Shown: piece by piece, positions 35,196 to 44,512 of the stretch
Layout of the letters: every line of letters begins with the position of its first letter
Numbering within the stretch: position 1 is the stretch's first letter
Assembly: GCF_900185725.1 (NCBI RefSeq)
Contig: NZ_FYAU01000036.1
Coordinates: 1 to 64,000, forward strand
DNA from: Stappia sp. TSB10P1A
GTDB lineage: Bacteria > Pseudomonadota > Alphaproteobacteria > Rhizobiales > Stappiaceae
Direction of reading: 5' to 3'
Length of the DNA stretch: 64,000 nucleotides
Made by a program: the position numbers and the translations under genes
Notes under the pieces: model-generated
Told to the model about the DNA's origin: nothing
Seen by the model: the letters and a program-made list of their open reading frames with translations, nothing else
The model's database searches: none

Positions 35196-36278
35196 CTATA
35201 CCGGCGCCCTGGCGCTGCGGGCGCCGCGAAAGACCGGTGCAATCGGCACCACCGTCGCCGGCAGCGTCACGTCGCCCGTCGTCACGTCGAAGTCGAACAG
35301 GCCGCGCTCGCGGAAATGTGGATCGGCAAAGGCCTCCGCGAGGGTGGCGAGCGGCGCGGCGCAGCAATCGGCGGCGGCAAGCCGGGGCGCCCAATAGGCG
35401 GTGTCCTGCGCGGCGAAGGCTGCGGCAAGCGCCCTGCCCGTCCCGTCCGGATCGCGGCGGTCGTCGCGCGCTGCCTCCGGCAAGCCGACCACATCGCACA
35501 GCGCGGTCCAGAATTTTTCCTCCAGCGCCCCGACGGCGATCAGCCCGCCATCGCCGGCCGCATAGATGCGATAGCGCGGCGAGGCACCGGTGAGGAGATC
35601 GGCGCCGTTGCCCGGCCCCCTGCCGGTCGCCGTGAGCTTGGCCTGGGCGAACAGCGCGAAGGTGAACATCGCGTCGCACATGGCAATGTCGAGCACAGCG
35701 CCTCTGCCGCTGCGCTCGCGCGCGATCAAGGCCAGCAGAATGTTCATCACCGCCGGAAAGCTGCCGCCCCCAATGTCGGCGATCTGCGCGGGGGGCAGAA
35801 CAGGCGCCTCTCCGGTGCCACAGGAGAGCGCCAGCAGTCCGGTCAGCGCCATGTAGGTGATGTCGTGCCCGGCGTCCGGCGCGCGCGGGCCACCCTGTCC
35901 GAACCCGGTGATCGAACAGTAGATCAGGCGCGGGTTGCGGGCGGCAAGGTCCTGCGGCCCGAGGCCGAGCCGCGCCATCACGCCGGGTCGGAACTGCTCC
36001 AGCACCACGTCGGCGCCGTCGACGAGTTCGAGCACGCGCTCGCGCGCGGCCGGGTCCTTCAGGTCGAGTTCGACACAGGTCTTGCCGCGGTTGAGCATGG
36101 CGTAGAGCGCGCTTGCCGGTCCTGCCTTTGGCGGAAAGAAGCGCATGTCCTCGCCGCCCGGGCGCTCGATCTTGATCACCGCGGCGCCGGCCTCGGCCAG
36201 CATCAAGCTGGCAAGCGGGCCCGGCAGCAGCGTGCTGAAATCGAGCACCGTGATGCCGGCAAGCGGCTGTTGCGTCAT
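35196..36278 (-). CDS. CaiB/BaiF-family (class III) CoA-transferase
   Basis: Transfers CoA between carboxylic acids, or racemises 2-methylacyl-CoA; 360 residues. N-terminal LAGITVLDFSTLLPGPLASLML and the FRPGVMARLGLG and GQGGPRAPDAGHDITYMA motifs are typical. Alpha-methylacyl-CoA racemase is a possible alternative. It follows the AEC transporter by 41 bases on the same strand, suggesting that the transporter takes up the acid that is activated. The start at 36278 has AGGAGACAGGAC upstream. Confidence 0.85.
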   Translation of the reverse strand: MTQQPLAGITVLDFSTLLPGPLASLMLAEAGAAVIKIERPGGEDMRFFPPKAGPASALYAMLNRGKTCVELDLKDPAARERVLELVDGADVVLEQFRPGVMARLGLGPQDLAARNPRLIYCSITGFGQGGPRAPDAGHDITYMALTGLLALSCGTGEAPVLPPAQIADIGGGSFPAVMNILLALIARERSGRGAVLDIAMCDAMFTFALFAQAKLTATGRGPGNGADLLTGASPRYRIYAAGDGGLIAVGALEEKFWTALCDVVGLPEAARDDRRDPDGTGRALAAAFAAQDTAYWAPRLAAADCCAAPLATLAEAFADPHFRERGLFDFDVTTGDVTLPATVVPIAPVFRGARSARAPV

Positions 36279-36319
36279 GTCCTGTCTCCTCCCGGACGGC
36301 TGCTCTTGCGGGGCAGCCT

Positions 36320-37273
36320 CTACTGAAGCGGCAACAATCCTTCGGTGATCAGATAGATGAAGACCGACACGGTGACCGTCGAGGCGATGGTGCCGATCAG
36401 GATCGCACTGGAGGCGCGCTGGACATAGACATGATATTGCTGGGCGATCACGAAGACATTGGCCGCCGGAGGCAGGCAGGCCATCAGCACCGCCGTTGCC
36501 ACCCAAGCCGGTTCGACGCCGCCCATCCAGTTCAGCAGCACCAGCACGATCAACGGATGCACGATCAGCTTGACGGCGAGGATCACCGGCAGTTCCAGCG
36601 GCACCCGCCCCATCGGCTGCTGCGCCACCGTCACGCCCATGGCGAAAAGCGCGCAAGGGGCGGCCGCGTTGCTGAGAAAGGTCAAGAGCGTGTCGATCGC
36701 CTGCGGCGGCTGGAACTCGACCGCCGCCGCCATCACGCCGGCAATGGTGGCGAGGATGAAGGGATGAGTGAAAATGCGCTTCAGCACCGTCACCATGGTC
36801 TTCAGCGGCGGTTCGTTGTCGGTGCCGCCGAGAGCCATCATCAGCGGTGTCAGCGTGAACAGCAGGATATTGTCGAAGCAGAACACGAGCGCCGTCGGCA
36901 CGGCCGCCGCCGGTCCGAGCACCGCCAGCGTCAACCCCGGCCCCATGTAGCCGACATTGGAATAGGAGCCGGCGAGCGCCTGGATCGTCGCTTCGGGAAT
37001 GCTGCCGCGCGAGGCCAGCACGCCGATGCAGAAGGCGATGGCAAAGGCGCTGTAGGTGGCGAAGGTTGTCGCCGCCACATAGCCGACATTCGTCAGTTCC
37101 TCGATCGGCGTCTTGGCGAGCAGGCGGAAGAACAGCGCCGGCAATGCGATATAGATGATGAAAAACTGCATCCACGCCAGCCCCGAGGCGGGAATATCCT
37201 TCAGCTTGCCGGCACCGATCCCGAGAAAGATCAGTCCGAAAAACGGAAGGGCCAGCGTGATCACATTTTCCAT
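36320..37273 (-). CDS. AEC-family (auxin efflux carrier-type) transporter
   Basis: A 317-residue membrane protein with about ten hydrophobic segments in two halves, as in AEC transporters such as malonate or malate carriers. The start ATG at 37273 has GGAGG upstream. It heads a two-gene unit with the class III CoA-transferase, so an organic acid is the likely substrate; direction of transport is not predictable. A second AEC protein lies at 53533. Confidence 0.85.
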   Translation of the reverse strand: MENVITLALPFFGLIFLGIGAGKLKDIPASGLAWMQFFIIYIALPALFFRLLAKTPIEELTNVGYVAATTFATYSAFAIAFCIGVLASRGSIPEATIQALAGSYSNVGYMGPGLTLAVLGPAAAVPTALVFCFDNILLFTLTPLMMALGGTDNEPPLKTMVTVLKRIFTHPFILATIAGVMAAAVEFQPPQAIDTLLTFLSNAAAPCALFAMGVTVAQQPMGRVPLELPVILAVKLIVHPLIVLVLLNWMGGVEPAWVATAVLMACLPPAANVFVIAQQYHVYVQRASSAILIGTIASTVTVSVFIYLITEGLLPLQ

Positions 37274-37439
37274 CAGGGCCTCCGGCGGACGGGAGGGGCG
37301 CCCGCGCAACAGGGAGCTTCAACAGGGAGCGTGTTGCCAAGCCTCGACCGCTTGGTTAATCACCGCAGGCCTAGCGGGTTCGCCGAGACCGGTCAACGGC
37401 AACGACCTCCGCATAAGTGAGTAGAGACGACGACAGGCG

Positions 37440-38345
37440 ATGATGGAGACGGACTCCCCCGGCGAAACCGGCACCCTGCCGGCGACGCGACGCGGTTGGC
37501 GCTATCGCCTGGAATGGCGGCTGCTGAGCTTTGCCCTCTGGCTGCTGCGGCTGCTGCCGCCGGATGCGGCGTCTGCCGCCATGGGCAAGGGCTGGCGTCT
37601 GTTCGCGCGCTTCAACAGCCGCCACCGCCGCGCGCTCGGCAATCTCGAAAAGGCGATGCCGGACCTTGCGCCGGCCGAGCGCCGTCGCCTTGTGCTCGAC
37701 ATGTGGGAGAATCTCGGCCGCATCGCCGCCGAAACCCTGCAACTCGACCGCATCGTCGCCGAGCCGGATCGCTTCGAATATGACGTGGAGGACGTTCGCA
37801 AGGCGGTGGGTGATGGCGGCGCCGTGGTCGTCTCGCTGCATACCGGTAACTGGGAAATGACCGCCATGGGCGGCCTCGCCGCCGGATGGCAGCCGGCCGG
37901 GGTCTACCAGTCGATCAAGAATCCCCTCGTCGACCGTCTGGTCTACGACCTGCGCGCCCGCATCTATCCAGGCGGTCTCTATCCCAAGAGCCACGAGACG
38001 GCGCGGCGGCTGCTGACCCTTGCCCGCTCGGGCGGCCGCACCGCCATGCTCGCCGACCTGCGCGATCCCCGCGGCGCGGTGATTCCCTTTTTCGGCCGCG
38101 ATGCCTGGGCCACGGTCTATCCGGCCTCCATCGCCCGCGCGGCCGGGGTGCCCCTCGTCGCCAGCCGAACCGTGCGCCTGCCGGGAAATCGCTTCCGCAT
38201 CGAGGCCCGCATCGTCGAAATGCCGCAGAGCGGCGACCGCAAGGCCGACGCGCTGGCCGCCACCCGCCGCTATCACGCATTGTTCGAGCAGTGGATCCGC
38301 GAATATCCGGCCCAATGGATGTGGATCATCCGCAAGTGGCTGTGA
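37440..38345 (+). CDS. LpxL/HtrB-family lipid A acyltransferase
   Basis: Acyl-ACP-dependent acyltransferase that adds a secondary fatty acid to lipid A on the cytoplasmic face of the inner membrane. 301 residues with an N-terminal membrane segment (about 25-43) and the catalytic HX4E motif (H134 to E139, HTGNWE). Rhizobial relatives also include LpxXL and lysophospholipid acyltransferases, so specificity is uncertain. The ATG doublet at 37440/37443 leaves the start ambiguous by one codon. Confidence 0.85.
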   Translation: MMETDSPGETGTLPATRRGWRYRLEWRLLSFALWLLRLLPPDAASAAMGKGWRLFARFNSRHRRALGNLEKAMPDLAPAERRRLVLDMWENLGRIAAETLQLDRIVAEPDRFEYDVEDVRKAVGDGGAVVVSLHTGNWEMTAMGGLAAGWQPAGVYQSIKNPLVDRLVYDLRARIYPGGLYPKSHETARRLLTLARSGGRTAMLADLRDPRGAVIPFFGRDAWATVYPASIARAAGVPLVASRTVRLPGNRFRIEARIVEMPQSGDRKADALAATRRYHALFEQWIREYPAQWMWIIRKWL

Positions 38346-38463
38346 AGCCTTCCGCCTTGCCCGAAGGTCCCGCTTGCATGCCGCAACGCGAAAGCCATTA
38401 TATGCAATGCAACATGACGGGTAAGGAACCGCGCTGACGCGGGCCGTTCGGGAGGAGACCATC

Positions 38464-39507
38464 ATGAAGACACCGCGTGCCTTCTATCAGCCGCTGGCCA
38501 TCGGGGCGCCGGCGCCGCTGCGCGAGCAGCCGGTGCGGCTGGAGCGCATGATCCATTTCGTGCCGCCGCATGTCGAAAAGATGCGCGCGAAGGTGCCGGA
38601 TCTCATTCGGTCGGTCGATGTGGTGCTCGGCAATCTGGAGGACGCGATCCCCGCCGATGCAAAGACCGACGCGCGTCGCGGTTTCATCCGTATGGCGCAG
38701 GACAACGATTTCGGCACCACCGGCCTGTGGACCCGCATCAACTGCCTCAACAGCCCCTGGGTGCTGGACGATCTCGTCGAGATCGTCACCGAGGTCGGCG
38801 ACAAGCTCGACGTCGTCATGCTGCCCAAGGTCGAGGGGCCTTGGGACATCCACTATATCGACCAGCTTCTTGCCCAGCTCGAGGCTCGGGCCGGCGTGTC
38901 GAAGCCGATCCTCGTCCATGCCATCCTGGAGACCGCCGAGGGCGTCAAGAATGTCGAGGCGATCGCCACCGCCAGCCCGCGCATGCACGGGATGAGCCTT
39001 GGTCCCGCCGATCTTGCCGCCTCGCGCGGCATGAAGACCACCCGCGTCGGCGGCGGCCATCCCGACTACACGGTGCTGGCCGATGCCGGAGGGGATGCGG
39101 CCCCCCGCGCGGTCTTCCAGCAGGATTTGTGGCACTACACGGTCGCCAAGATGGTCGATGCCTGCATGGCGGCCGGCATCAAGGCGTTCTACGGTCCCTT
39201 CGGCGACTTCTCCGATCCCGCCGCCTGCGAGGCGCAGTTCCGCAACGCCTTCCTGATGGGCTGCGTCGGCGCCTGGTCGCTGCATCCGAGCCAGATCGAC
39301 ATCGCCAAGCGGGTGTTCAGCCCGGAGCCGGCCGAGGTCGCCTTCGCGCTGCGCATCCTGGAGGCGATGCCCGACGGCACCGGCGCGGTGATGATCGACG
39401 GCAAGATGCAGGACGATGCGACCTGGAAACAGGCGAAGGTTATCGTCGACCTTGCCCGCATCGTCGCGGCCAAGGATCCGGACATGGCGGCCCTCTACGG
39501 CCTGTAG
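38464..39507 (+). CDS. CoA-ester lyase of the HpcH/HpaI-CitE family (malyl-CoA lyase-like)
   Basis: 347-residue TIM-barrel aldolase/lyase acting on a beta-hydroxyacyl-CoA such as malyl-CoA or beta-methylmalyl-CoA. Motifs: NLEDAIP (Mg-binding acidic residues), [43 protein letters not shown] and [10 protein letters not shown], all shared with Mcl enzymes of the ethylmalonyl-CoA pathway and the citrate lyase beta family. It differs from canonical Mcl1 at the N-terminus, so the exact substrate is open. A GGGAGGAG ribosome site lies upstream. Confidence 0.82.
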   Translation: MKTPRAFYQPLAIGAPAPLREQPVRLERMIHFVPPHVEKMRAKVPDLIRSVDVVLGNLEDAIPADAKTDARRGFIRMAQDNDFGTTGLWTRINCLNSPWVLDDLVEIVTEVGDKLDVVMLPKVEGPWDIHYIDQLLAQLEARAGVSKPILVHAILETAEGVKNVEAIATASPRMHGMSLGPADLAASRGMKTTRVGGGHPDYTVLADAGGDAAPRAVFQQDLWHYTVAKMVDACMAAGIKAFYGPFGDFSDPAACEAQFRNAFLMGCVGAWSLHPSQIDIAKRVFSPEPAEVAFALRILEAMPDGTGAVMIDGKMQDDATWKQAKVIVDLARIVAAKDPDMAALYGL

Positions 39508-39617
39508 ATCGGCGGAGCCGGTCGCGACTTGTAAACCGCCTGTTGAGGGCGTATGCGCTAGTGTTGACCAAAGGGAGAAGATCCCGACCTACGTTCAAAT
39601 TGGCTGAAACCGAACAG

Positions 39618-39941
39618 ATGCGCACTGCGAAATTCATGATCGGTCAGGTCGTCAAGCACCGGGTGTATCCCTTCCGCGGGATCATCTTCGATGTCGACCC
39701 GACTTTCTCCAACACCGAGGAGTGGTGGGAAGCGATCCCGGAGGACGTGCGCCCGGAGCGTGACCAGCCCTTCTATCACCTGCTCGCCGAGAACGCGGAG
39801 ACGGAATACGTCGCCTATGTCTCCGAACAGAACCTGGTGCCGGACGACACGGGCGAGCCCGTTCGCCATCCCCAGGTCGACGAGATCTTCGAGCAGCAGG
39901 ACGATGGCTCGTACCGGCCGCGCGACGTGGACCTGCACTGA
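39618..39941 (+). CDS. hspQ: Heat shock protein HspQ
   Basis: A small hemimethylated-DNA-binding/HspQ family protein (YccV), 107 residues, which in Escherichia coli acts as a Lon specificity factor. It is highly typical: FMIGQVVKHRVYPFRGIIFD, EEWWEAIPEDVRP, QPFYHLLAE and YVAYVSEQNL. The ATG at 39618 matches homologue starts; a TTG at 39600 is in frame. A strong terminator follows. Confidence 0.95.
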   Translation: MRTAKFMIGQVVKHRVYPFRGIIFDVDPTFSNTEEWWEAIPEDVRPERDQPFYHLLAENAETEYVAYVSEQNLVPDDTGEPVRHPQVDEIFEQQDDGSYRPRDVDLH

Positions 39942-39979
39942 CTGCCGGCCTCTCCCGCATCCTTTGCCTGCCCAACGAA

Positions 39980-40013
39980 AAACGCCGCGGCCCGAAGCCG
40001 CGGCGTTTCTTTT
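39980..40013. terminator. Bidirectional terminator between hspQ and the IalB gene
   Basis: AAACGCCGCGGC (39980-39991) and GCCGCGGCGTTT (39997-40008) are perfect 12-bp arms with a 5-nt loop. They are followed on the plus strand by CTTTTG and on the minus strand by TTCG. Confidence 0.85.
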
Positions 40014-40037
40014 GTTCTGCCGGCAGGTGAACGCGGC

Positions 40038-40664
40038 TCAGTTCGAGCCGGTCACTTCCTTCTGCTTCTCGATCAGCTTCTGACGGGCTTCCTCGGCGCG
40101 CTTCTGCAGCTCGGACTGCAACTGCTGCTGCTTCTGCTGCAGTTCCTCCGGATTAATCGCCGCGCCATCATAAACCTTGGTGAAGCCGGTCAGCGTCAAC
40201 TGGAACGGAACCTGCTTGGCCTGCTGGTTCAGCGTCGTCAGAATCAGGTTCCCGCCGGCCTTCAGAGAGCTGATGAAGGCATCCTCGATCACCAGTTCCG
40301 AGTAACAGGCATTCGGGAAGCAGATGCCGTACTTGGCTTCGGTCTGCTTGCCGTTGTCGACCTGCACGCGCAGGCCCGGCTGGATCAGCATGCCCGGCGG
40401 TACGGCCATCAGCAGGGTCTTGCGGGCCTCGCCGGCGATCTCGCGCACCGCCACGGATGCCAGGAACTGACCGGTGTCGGTGCGCAGTTCCTGCGTCACC
40501 ACGCAGATTTCCTTGTTGGACTGCGGGTCGGTGTTGCAGATCTTCACCCAGGGCGAATCCGCCGAAGGCTCGACAGTCTGCGCAACGGCGCCGCCTGCGA
40601 AAGCGATGCTCGCCGCAACGCCGACGGCCAGACCCGCCAAGTGGTTCTTCAGTCTCTCAGCCAT
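40038..40664 (-). CDS. IalB-family (invasion-associated locus B) periplasmic protein
   Basis: A 208-residue secreted protein of the IalB family, common in Bartonella, Brucella and other Hyphomicrobiales. The signal peptide is at residues 1-29, and conserved Cys appear in WVKICNTD, KEICVVTQ and GICFPNACYSEL. The last 45 residues are Gln/Glu/Lys-rich (QQKQQQLQSELQKRAEEARQ), a probable coiled coil. The name reflects the family and does not show invasion. The start at 40664 has AGGGA about 11 bases upstream. Confidence 0.88.
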   Translation of the reverse strand: MAERLKNHLAGLAVGVAASIAFAGGAVAQTVEPSADSPWVKICNTDPQSNKEICVVTQELRTDTGQFLASVAVREIAGEARKTLLMAVPPGMLIQPGLRVQVDNGKQTEAKYGICFPNACYSELVIEDAFISSLKAGGNLILTTLNQQAKQVPFQLTLTGFTKVYDGAAINPEELQQKQQQLQSELQKRAEEARQKLIEKQKEVTGSN

Positions 40665-41007
40665 GCAATGCGTCCCTAAGTCCATTGTTTCGTTGCGGCG
40701 GGCACATGGAAACGCGTCGTCGCCACCAACGGGAAAACCTCTGTCCTCGCTTGCCAAACCTGTGCGCAAAGAATGCGGCAAGACATTGGCCCGTGCGATC
40801 ACGGGCGCATCTTTACAGTCTGGCGCAGGGAATATCCAGTTTGTCGGCGGTGCGAGCAGTCGCAACGGCGCCTCATTCGTGCGGGATTGCCACGCTGTTG
40901 CGCGAATGCCGCAGTCCCCGGCTCCACCGGGCGGTCTGCCGGAGGCATGGCTGGCGTTGAGACTGTGTTAACCATAACAAAGTGATTGGGCGCTAGGATT
41001 CGACAGC
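40665..41007. other. Divergent promoter region, IalB-family gene and YejA-type gene
   Basis: A 343-base gap between divergently transcribed genes. It must hold both promoters; an AT-rich patch near 40967-40983 (GTGTTAACCATAACAAAG) precedes the plus-strand gene by about 25 bases. No RNA gene or hairpin terminator is evident. Confidence 0.4.
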
Positions 41008-42870
41008 ATGACCGAAATGAAACCCGCCCCGATTCTCTCCCTGGCCAGGCTGTCCGCCGTTCTCGCGGCGGCCGTGCTTGCGCTTGCGCCGCTTGCCGGC
41101 GTGGCGGAGGAGACCGGTGTGCCATGGAGCCACGGCATCGCCATGCATGGCGAGCCCGCCCTGCCCGCCGATTTCCTTCATCTGCCCTATGCCGATCCCG
41201 ACGCGCCGCGCGGCGGCACCGTCACCCATGGCGTCCAGGGCTCGTTCGACAGCCTCAATCAGTTCATCGTCCAGGGGGGAACAACCACCGCGCGCGGCAT
41301 CCGCGACACGGATTTCGGAGCGCTGGTGATCGAGAGCCTCTTGGAGCGCAATCTCGACGAGCCCTTCACCCTCTACGGCCTGCTCGCCGAATCCGTGCGC
41401 ATGCCGGAAACGCGAGAGTGGATCGAGTTTCGCCTGAACGACAAGGCGCGGTTCTCCGACGGCACGCCTGTCACGGTCGAGGATGTGATCTTCTCCTTCG
41501 AGATCCTGCGCGACAAGGGGCGCCCGCATTTTCGCGCCCGCTATGCCCGCATCGCCTCGATGGAAAAGACCGGCGACCGCAGCCTTCGCTTCACCTTCGA
41601 CGATGGGGCCGACCGGGAACTGCCGCTGCTCGTCGGCATGTCGCCGATCCTTGCCAAGCACACGATCGATCCCGAGACCTTCGACCGCAGCACGCTCGTC
41701 CCGCCGATCGGCTCCGGGCCCTATGTGATCGACAGCGTCGATCCGGGCACCCGCATCGTCTATCGCCGCGATCCCGACTACTGGGCGAAGGACCTGCCGA
41801 TCCGCCGCGGCCTCTACAATTTCGATCGACTGAGCATCGAATACTACCGCGACGAGAACACCCTGTTCGAGGCCTTCAAGAAAGGTCTGGTTCAGGTGCT
41901 TCCCGTCGCCGACCCGGCCCGCTGGACAACCTCGCTCGATTTTCCGGCGGTCACCGGTGGCAAGGTGGTCAAGGAAGGCTTCCGCCTCGGCACCCCGGCC
42001 GGCATGTTTGGCTTCGTCTTCAACACCCGCCGCCCGGTCGTCTCCGACGTGCGGGTGCGCCAGGCGCTGGCGATGCTGTTCGACTTCGAATGGGTCAACC
42101 GCACCCTCTATCACGGGCTCTATGCCCGCACCGGCGGCTATTTCGACAATTCCGTCCTGTCCTCGCTCGGCCGCCCGGCAAGCGAGACGGAACGCGCGCT
42201 GCTCGCCCCCTTCGCCGACGAGATCGCTCCGGACGTGCTGGCCGGCACCTGGCAACCGACCGAGGCGGATGGATCGGGGCGCGACCGCAAGGTGCTGCGT
42301 GCCGCCGTCGAACTGCTCGGCGAAGCCGGTTATCGCATCGACGGAGGCGTCCTGCGCGGCCCCGGCGGCGCGCCGCTGTCCTTCGAGATCCTCGTGGCAT
42401 CGCAGGACCAGGAGCGGCTCGCCATCGCCTATCAGCGGGCGCTGAAACTCGTCGGCGTCGATGCGCGGATCCGCTCCGTCGACAGCGCCCAATATCAGCG
42501 TCGCCGCCAGACCTTCGACTATGACGTGGTGCTGAACACCTGGCTGGTTTCCCTGTCGCCCGGCAACGAACAGCGCTATCGCTGGGGCAGCGAGGCCGCC
42601 GGACAGGAAGGGTCGTTCAACTATGCCGGGGTGAAGAGCCCGGCGGTCGATGCGATGATCGACGCCATGCTGGCCGCGCGCGAGGCGGAGGACTTCATCG
42701 CCGCCGTGCGCGCCTTCGACCGGGCGCTGATTTCGGGTGCCTATGTGGTGCCCCTGTTCCATCTTCCTGAAAAATGGGTGGCGCGCTGGACCGCGATCGA
42801 CCGCCCCGAGGTCCAGTCCATCACCGGACCGCGCTTCGAAACCTGGTGGTCCACTGCTGCAAGGCGCTGA
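41008..42870 (+). CDS. YejA-type oligopeptide-binding protein (SBP family 5)
   Basis: A 620-residue periplasmic solute-binding protein of ABC family 5, closest in pattern to YejA (DADFLHLPYADPDAPRGGT-like N-terminus, GSFDSLNQFIVQGG, DTDFGALVIESLLERNLDEP). The signal peptide spans about residues 1-33. The matching permeases and ATPase (yejBEF) are not next to it in this window, so it may be an orphan binding protein that uses a transporter encoded elsewhere. It is followed by a divergent adenylation-like gene 19 bases downstream. Confidence 0.88.
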   Translation: MTEMKPAPILSLARLSAVLAAAVLALAPLAGVAEETGVPWSHGIAMHGEPALPADFLHLPYADPDAPRGGTVTHGVQGSFDSLNQFIVQGGTTTARGIRDTDFGALVIESLLERNLDEPFTLYGLLAESVRMPETREWIEFRLNDKARFSDGTPVTVEDVIFSFEILRDKGRPHFRARYARIASMEKTGDRSLRFTFDDGADRELPLLVGMSPILAKHTIDPETFDRSTLVPPIGSGPYVIDSVDPGTRIVYRRDPDYWAKDLPIRRGLYNFDRLSIEYYRDENTLFEAFKKGLVQVLPVADPARWTTSLDFPAVTGGKVVKEGFRLGTPAGMFGFVFNTRRPVVSDVRVRQALAMLFDFEWVNRTLYHGLYARTGGYFDNSVLSSLGRPASETERALLAPFADEIAPDVLAGTWQPTEADGSGRDRKVLRAAVELLGEAGYRIDGGVLRGPGGAPLSFEILVASQDQERLAIAYQRALKLVGVDARIRSVDSAQYQRRRQTFDYDVVLNTWLVSLSPGNEQRYRWGSEAAGQEGSFNYAGVKSPAVDAMIDAMLAAREAEDFIAAVRAFDRALISGAYVVPLFHLPEKWVARWTAIDRPEVQSITGPRFETWWSTAARR

Positions 42871-42889
42871 GTGGCTTGGGAATGACGAG

Positions 42890-44512
42890 ATGATCCTGAC
42901 CCCGCTGAAGACGATCGAGGCACACCGGCAGAGCGGCATCTGGGGCCGCGTGACGCTGGATGCGCTGTTCCGCAAGACCGCGACCGCCCATCCCGAACGG
43001 CTGGCCCTGTGCGATGCCGATGAGGATGCCGGCGGCTTTCGCGAGGTGCCGCGCCGCCTCACCTATGGCGAGGCCGATGCCGAGATCAGCCGGCTCGCCG
43101 CCTTTTTCGCCGCCGTCGGTCTGAAGCACGACAATGTCATCGGCCTGCAGAGCGCCGGCACGGTGGACGCGGTCATCACGTTCCTTGCCGCTTTGCGTGC
43201 CGGGCTCGTCATTGCGCCGCTGCCGCTGCACTGGCGCCAGAAGAACGTGCTGGAGGCGCTGACCCGCGCCGGCGCCAAGGCGCTGGTCGCCGGCGAGAGC
43301 TTCGGCGGGCGCTCCATCGGCCTGGAGGCACGCGACACCGCCGCCGATCTCTTCGCCCTGCGCTTCGTCTTCGGTCTGGGGCGCGATGTCGCCGACGGCC
43401 TGATGGAGGTGGAGCAGATCCTTGGCGAACTGCCCGACGATCTGGAGCCGGCGCCGATCCGCCGCGACCAGAACGCTGCCGACCATGTGGCGACGCTGAC
43501 CTGGACCCGCTCCACCAGCGGCGAGCCGCTGCCCATCGCCCGCAGCCACAACCAGTGGATCGCCTGCGGTCTGATGCCCTATCTGGAACTCTCCCTGCCG
43601 CAGGCGCCGAACGTCCTGCTCCCTTACGCGCTGACCGGCATGGCCGGCATCGGCGCCGGCCTGATCCCCTGGCTACTGTCGGGCGGCACGCTGCATCTGC
43701 ACCACCCCGGCTCGCTGCGCCGGCTCGCCGCGCACGCGGATGCGGCGGACGCCGATATCGTGCTGTGCCCCGGCGCCCTGGTGCCGGCGCTCGACCGGCG
43801 GATCGAGCGGCCCGACTGCCGCATCGTGCCGGTCTGGCAGGCGCATTCGCCCGCCCCTGCCCCGCATGGCAGCAACCGCGAGCTGGTCGACCTGCATATC
43901 GCCGACGAATTCGCCATGGTCGCCCGCACCCGAGAGGGCAGCGCCCTGCCCCGCCCGCTGCCGAGCGGGCGGATCGGCTCGCCTTCCGCCGCCGCGCAGG
44001 CGCCGGCACTGCTGGAAATCGCCATCGATACGGAAACGAGCCCGGCAATGCTGAAGGTGCGCGGCGCCATGGTGCCGGATTCGGCCTGGCCCGCCTGCAA
44101 GGTGCGCATGCCGACCGACAAGGCCGGCTTCGTCGACACCTTGCTGCCGCTGCGCCAGACGGAGAACGGCATCACCGGCTTCGGCATTCCCGGCCAGATG
44201 GCGCCGGGCGTCGGCTCGCTGCCGACGCTGGACGCGCTCTATGCCGCCTTCCCCGGCATCCGCGAGGCCGCCGCCTTCCTCGTCGAGGACGGCATTCTCG
44301 GCGCCCGGCTCTATGCCGCGATGGTGCCGCAGAAGGGTCTGCTGTTCGATGTCGAGGGCTTCTATGCCTATCTGGAGGCCGAGCACGCCAGCCTTGCCGA
44401 GGTGCCGCACCGGGTGCTGCCCGTCGCCGCCCTGCCGCGCAATGCGGCCGGCAAGGTCGATCGCGAGGCGCTGGCCGCCCGCGCCGGCTTCGGCCATTCG
44501 CAGGTCGCATGA
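42890..44512 (+). CDS. Divergent adenylation (AMP-binding) enzyme homologue, degenerate motifs
   Basis: 540 residues with the general ANL (acyl-CoA synthetase) layout but altered motifs. The P-loop that normally reads TSGTTGxPK is STSGEPLPI, with no lysine. No YGxTE or YxTGD equivalent is visible. The C-terminal motif that supplies the catalytic lysine is intact (PRNAAGKVDREAL). Thioester synthesis is therefore doubtful; it may be an inactive relative with a binding role. It starts 19 bases after the YejA-type gene, and its stop overlaps the next gene (ATGA), so the four genes 41008-46464 look like one unit. Confidence 0.7.
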   Translation: MILTPLKTIEAHRQSGIWGRVTLDALFRKTATAHPERLALCDADEDAGGFREVPRRLTYGEADAEISRLAAFFAAVGLKHDNVIGLQSAGTVDAVITFLAALRAGLVIAPLPLHWRQKNVLEALTRAGAKALVAGESFGGRSIGLEARDTAADLFALRFVFGLGRDVADGLMEVEQILGELPDDLEPAPIRRDQNAADHVATLTWTRSTSGEPLPIARSHNQWIACGLMPYLELSLPQAPNVLLPYALTGMAGIGAGLIPWLLSGGTLHLHHPGSLRRLAAHADAADADIVLCPGALVPALDRRIERPDCRIVPVWQAHSPAPAPHGSNRELVDLHIADEFAMVARTREGSALPRPLPSGRIGSPSAAAQAPALLEIAIDTETSPAMLKVRGAMVPDSAWPACKVRMPTDKAGFVDTLLPLRQTENGITGFGIPGQMAPGVGSLPTLDALYAAFPGIREAAAFLVEDGILGARLYAAMVPQKGLLFDVEGFYAYLEAEHASLAEVPHRVLPVAALPRNAAGKVDREALAARAGFGHSQVA

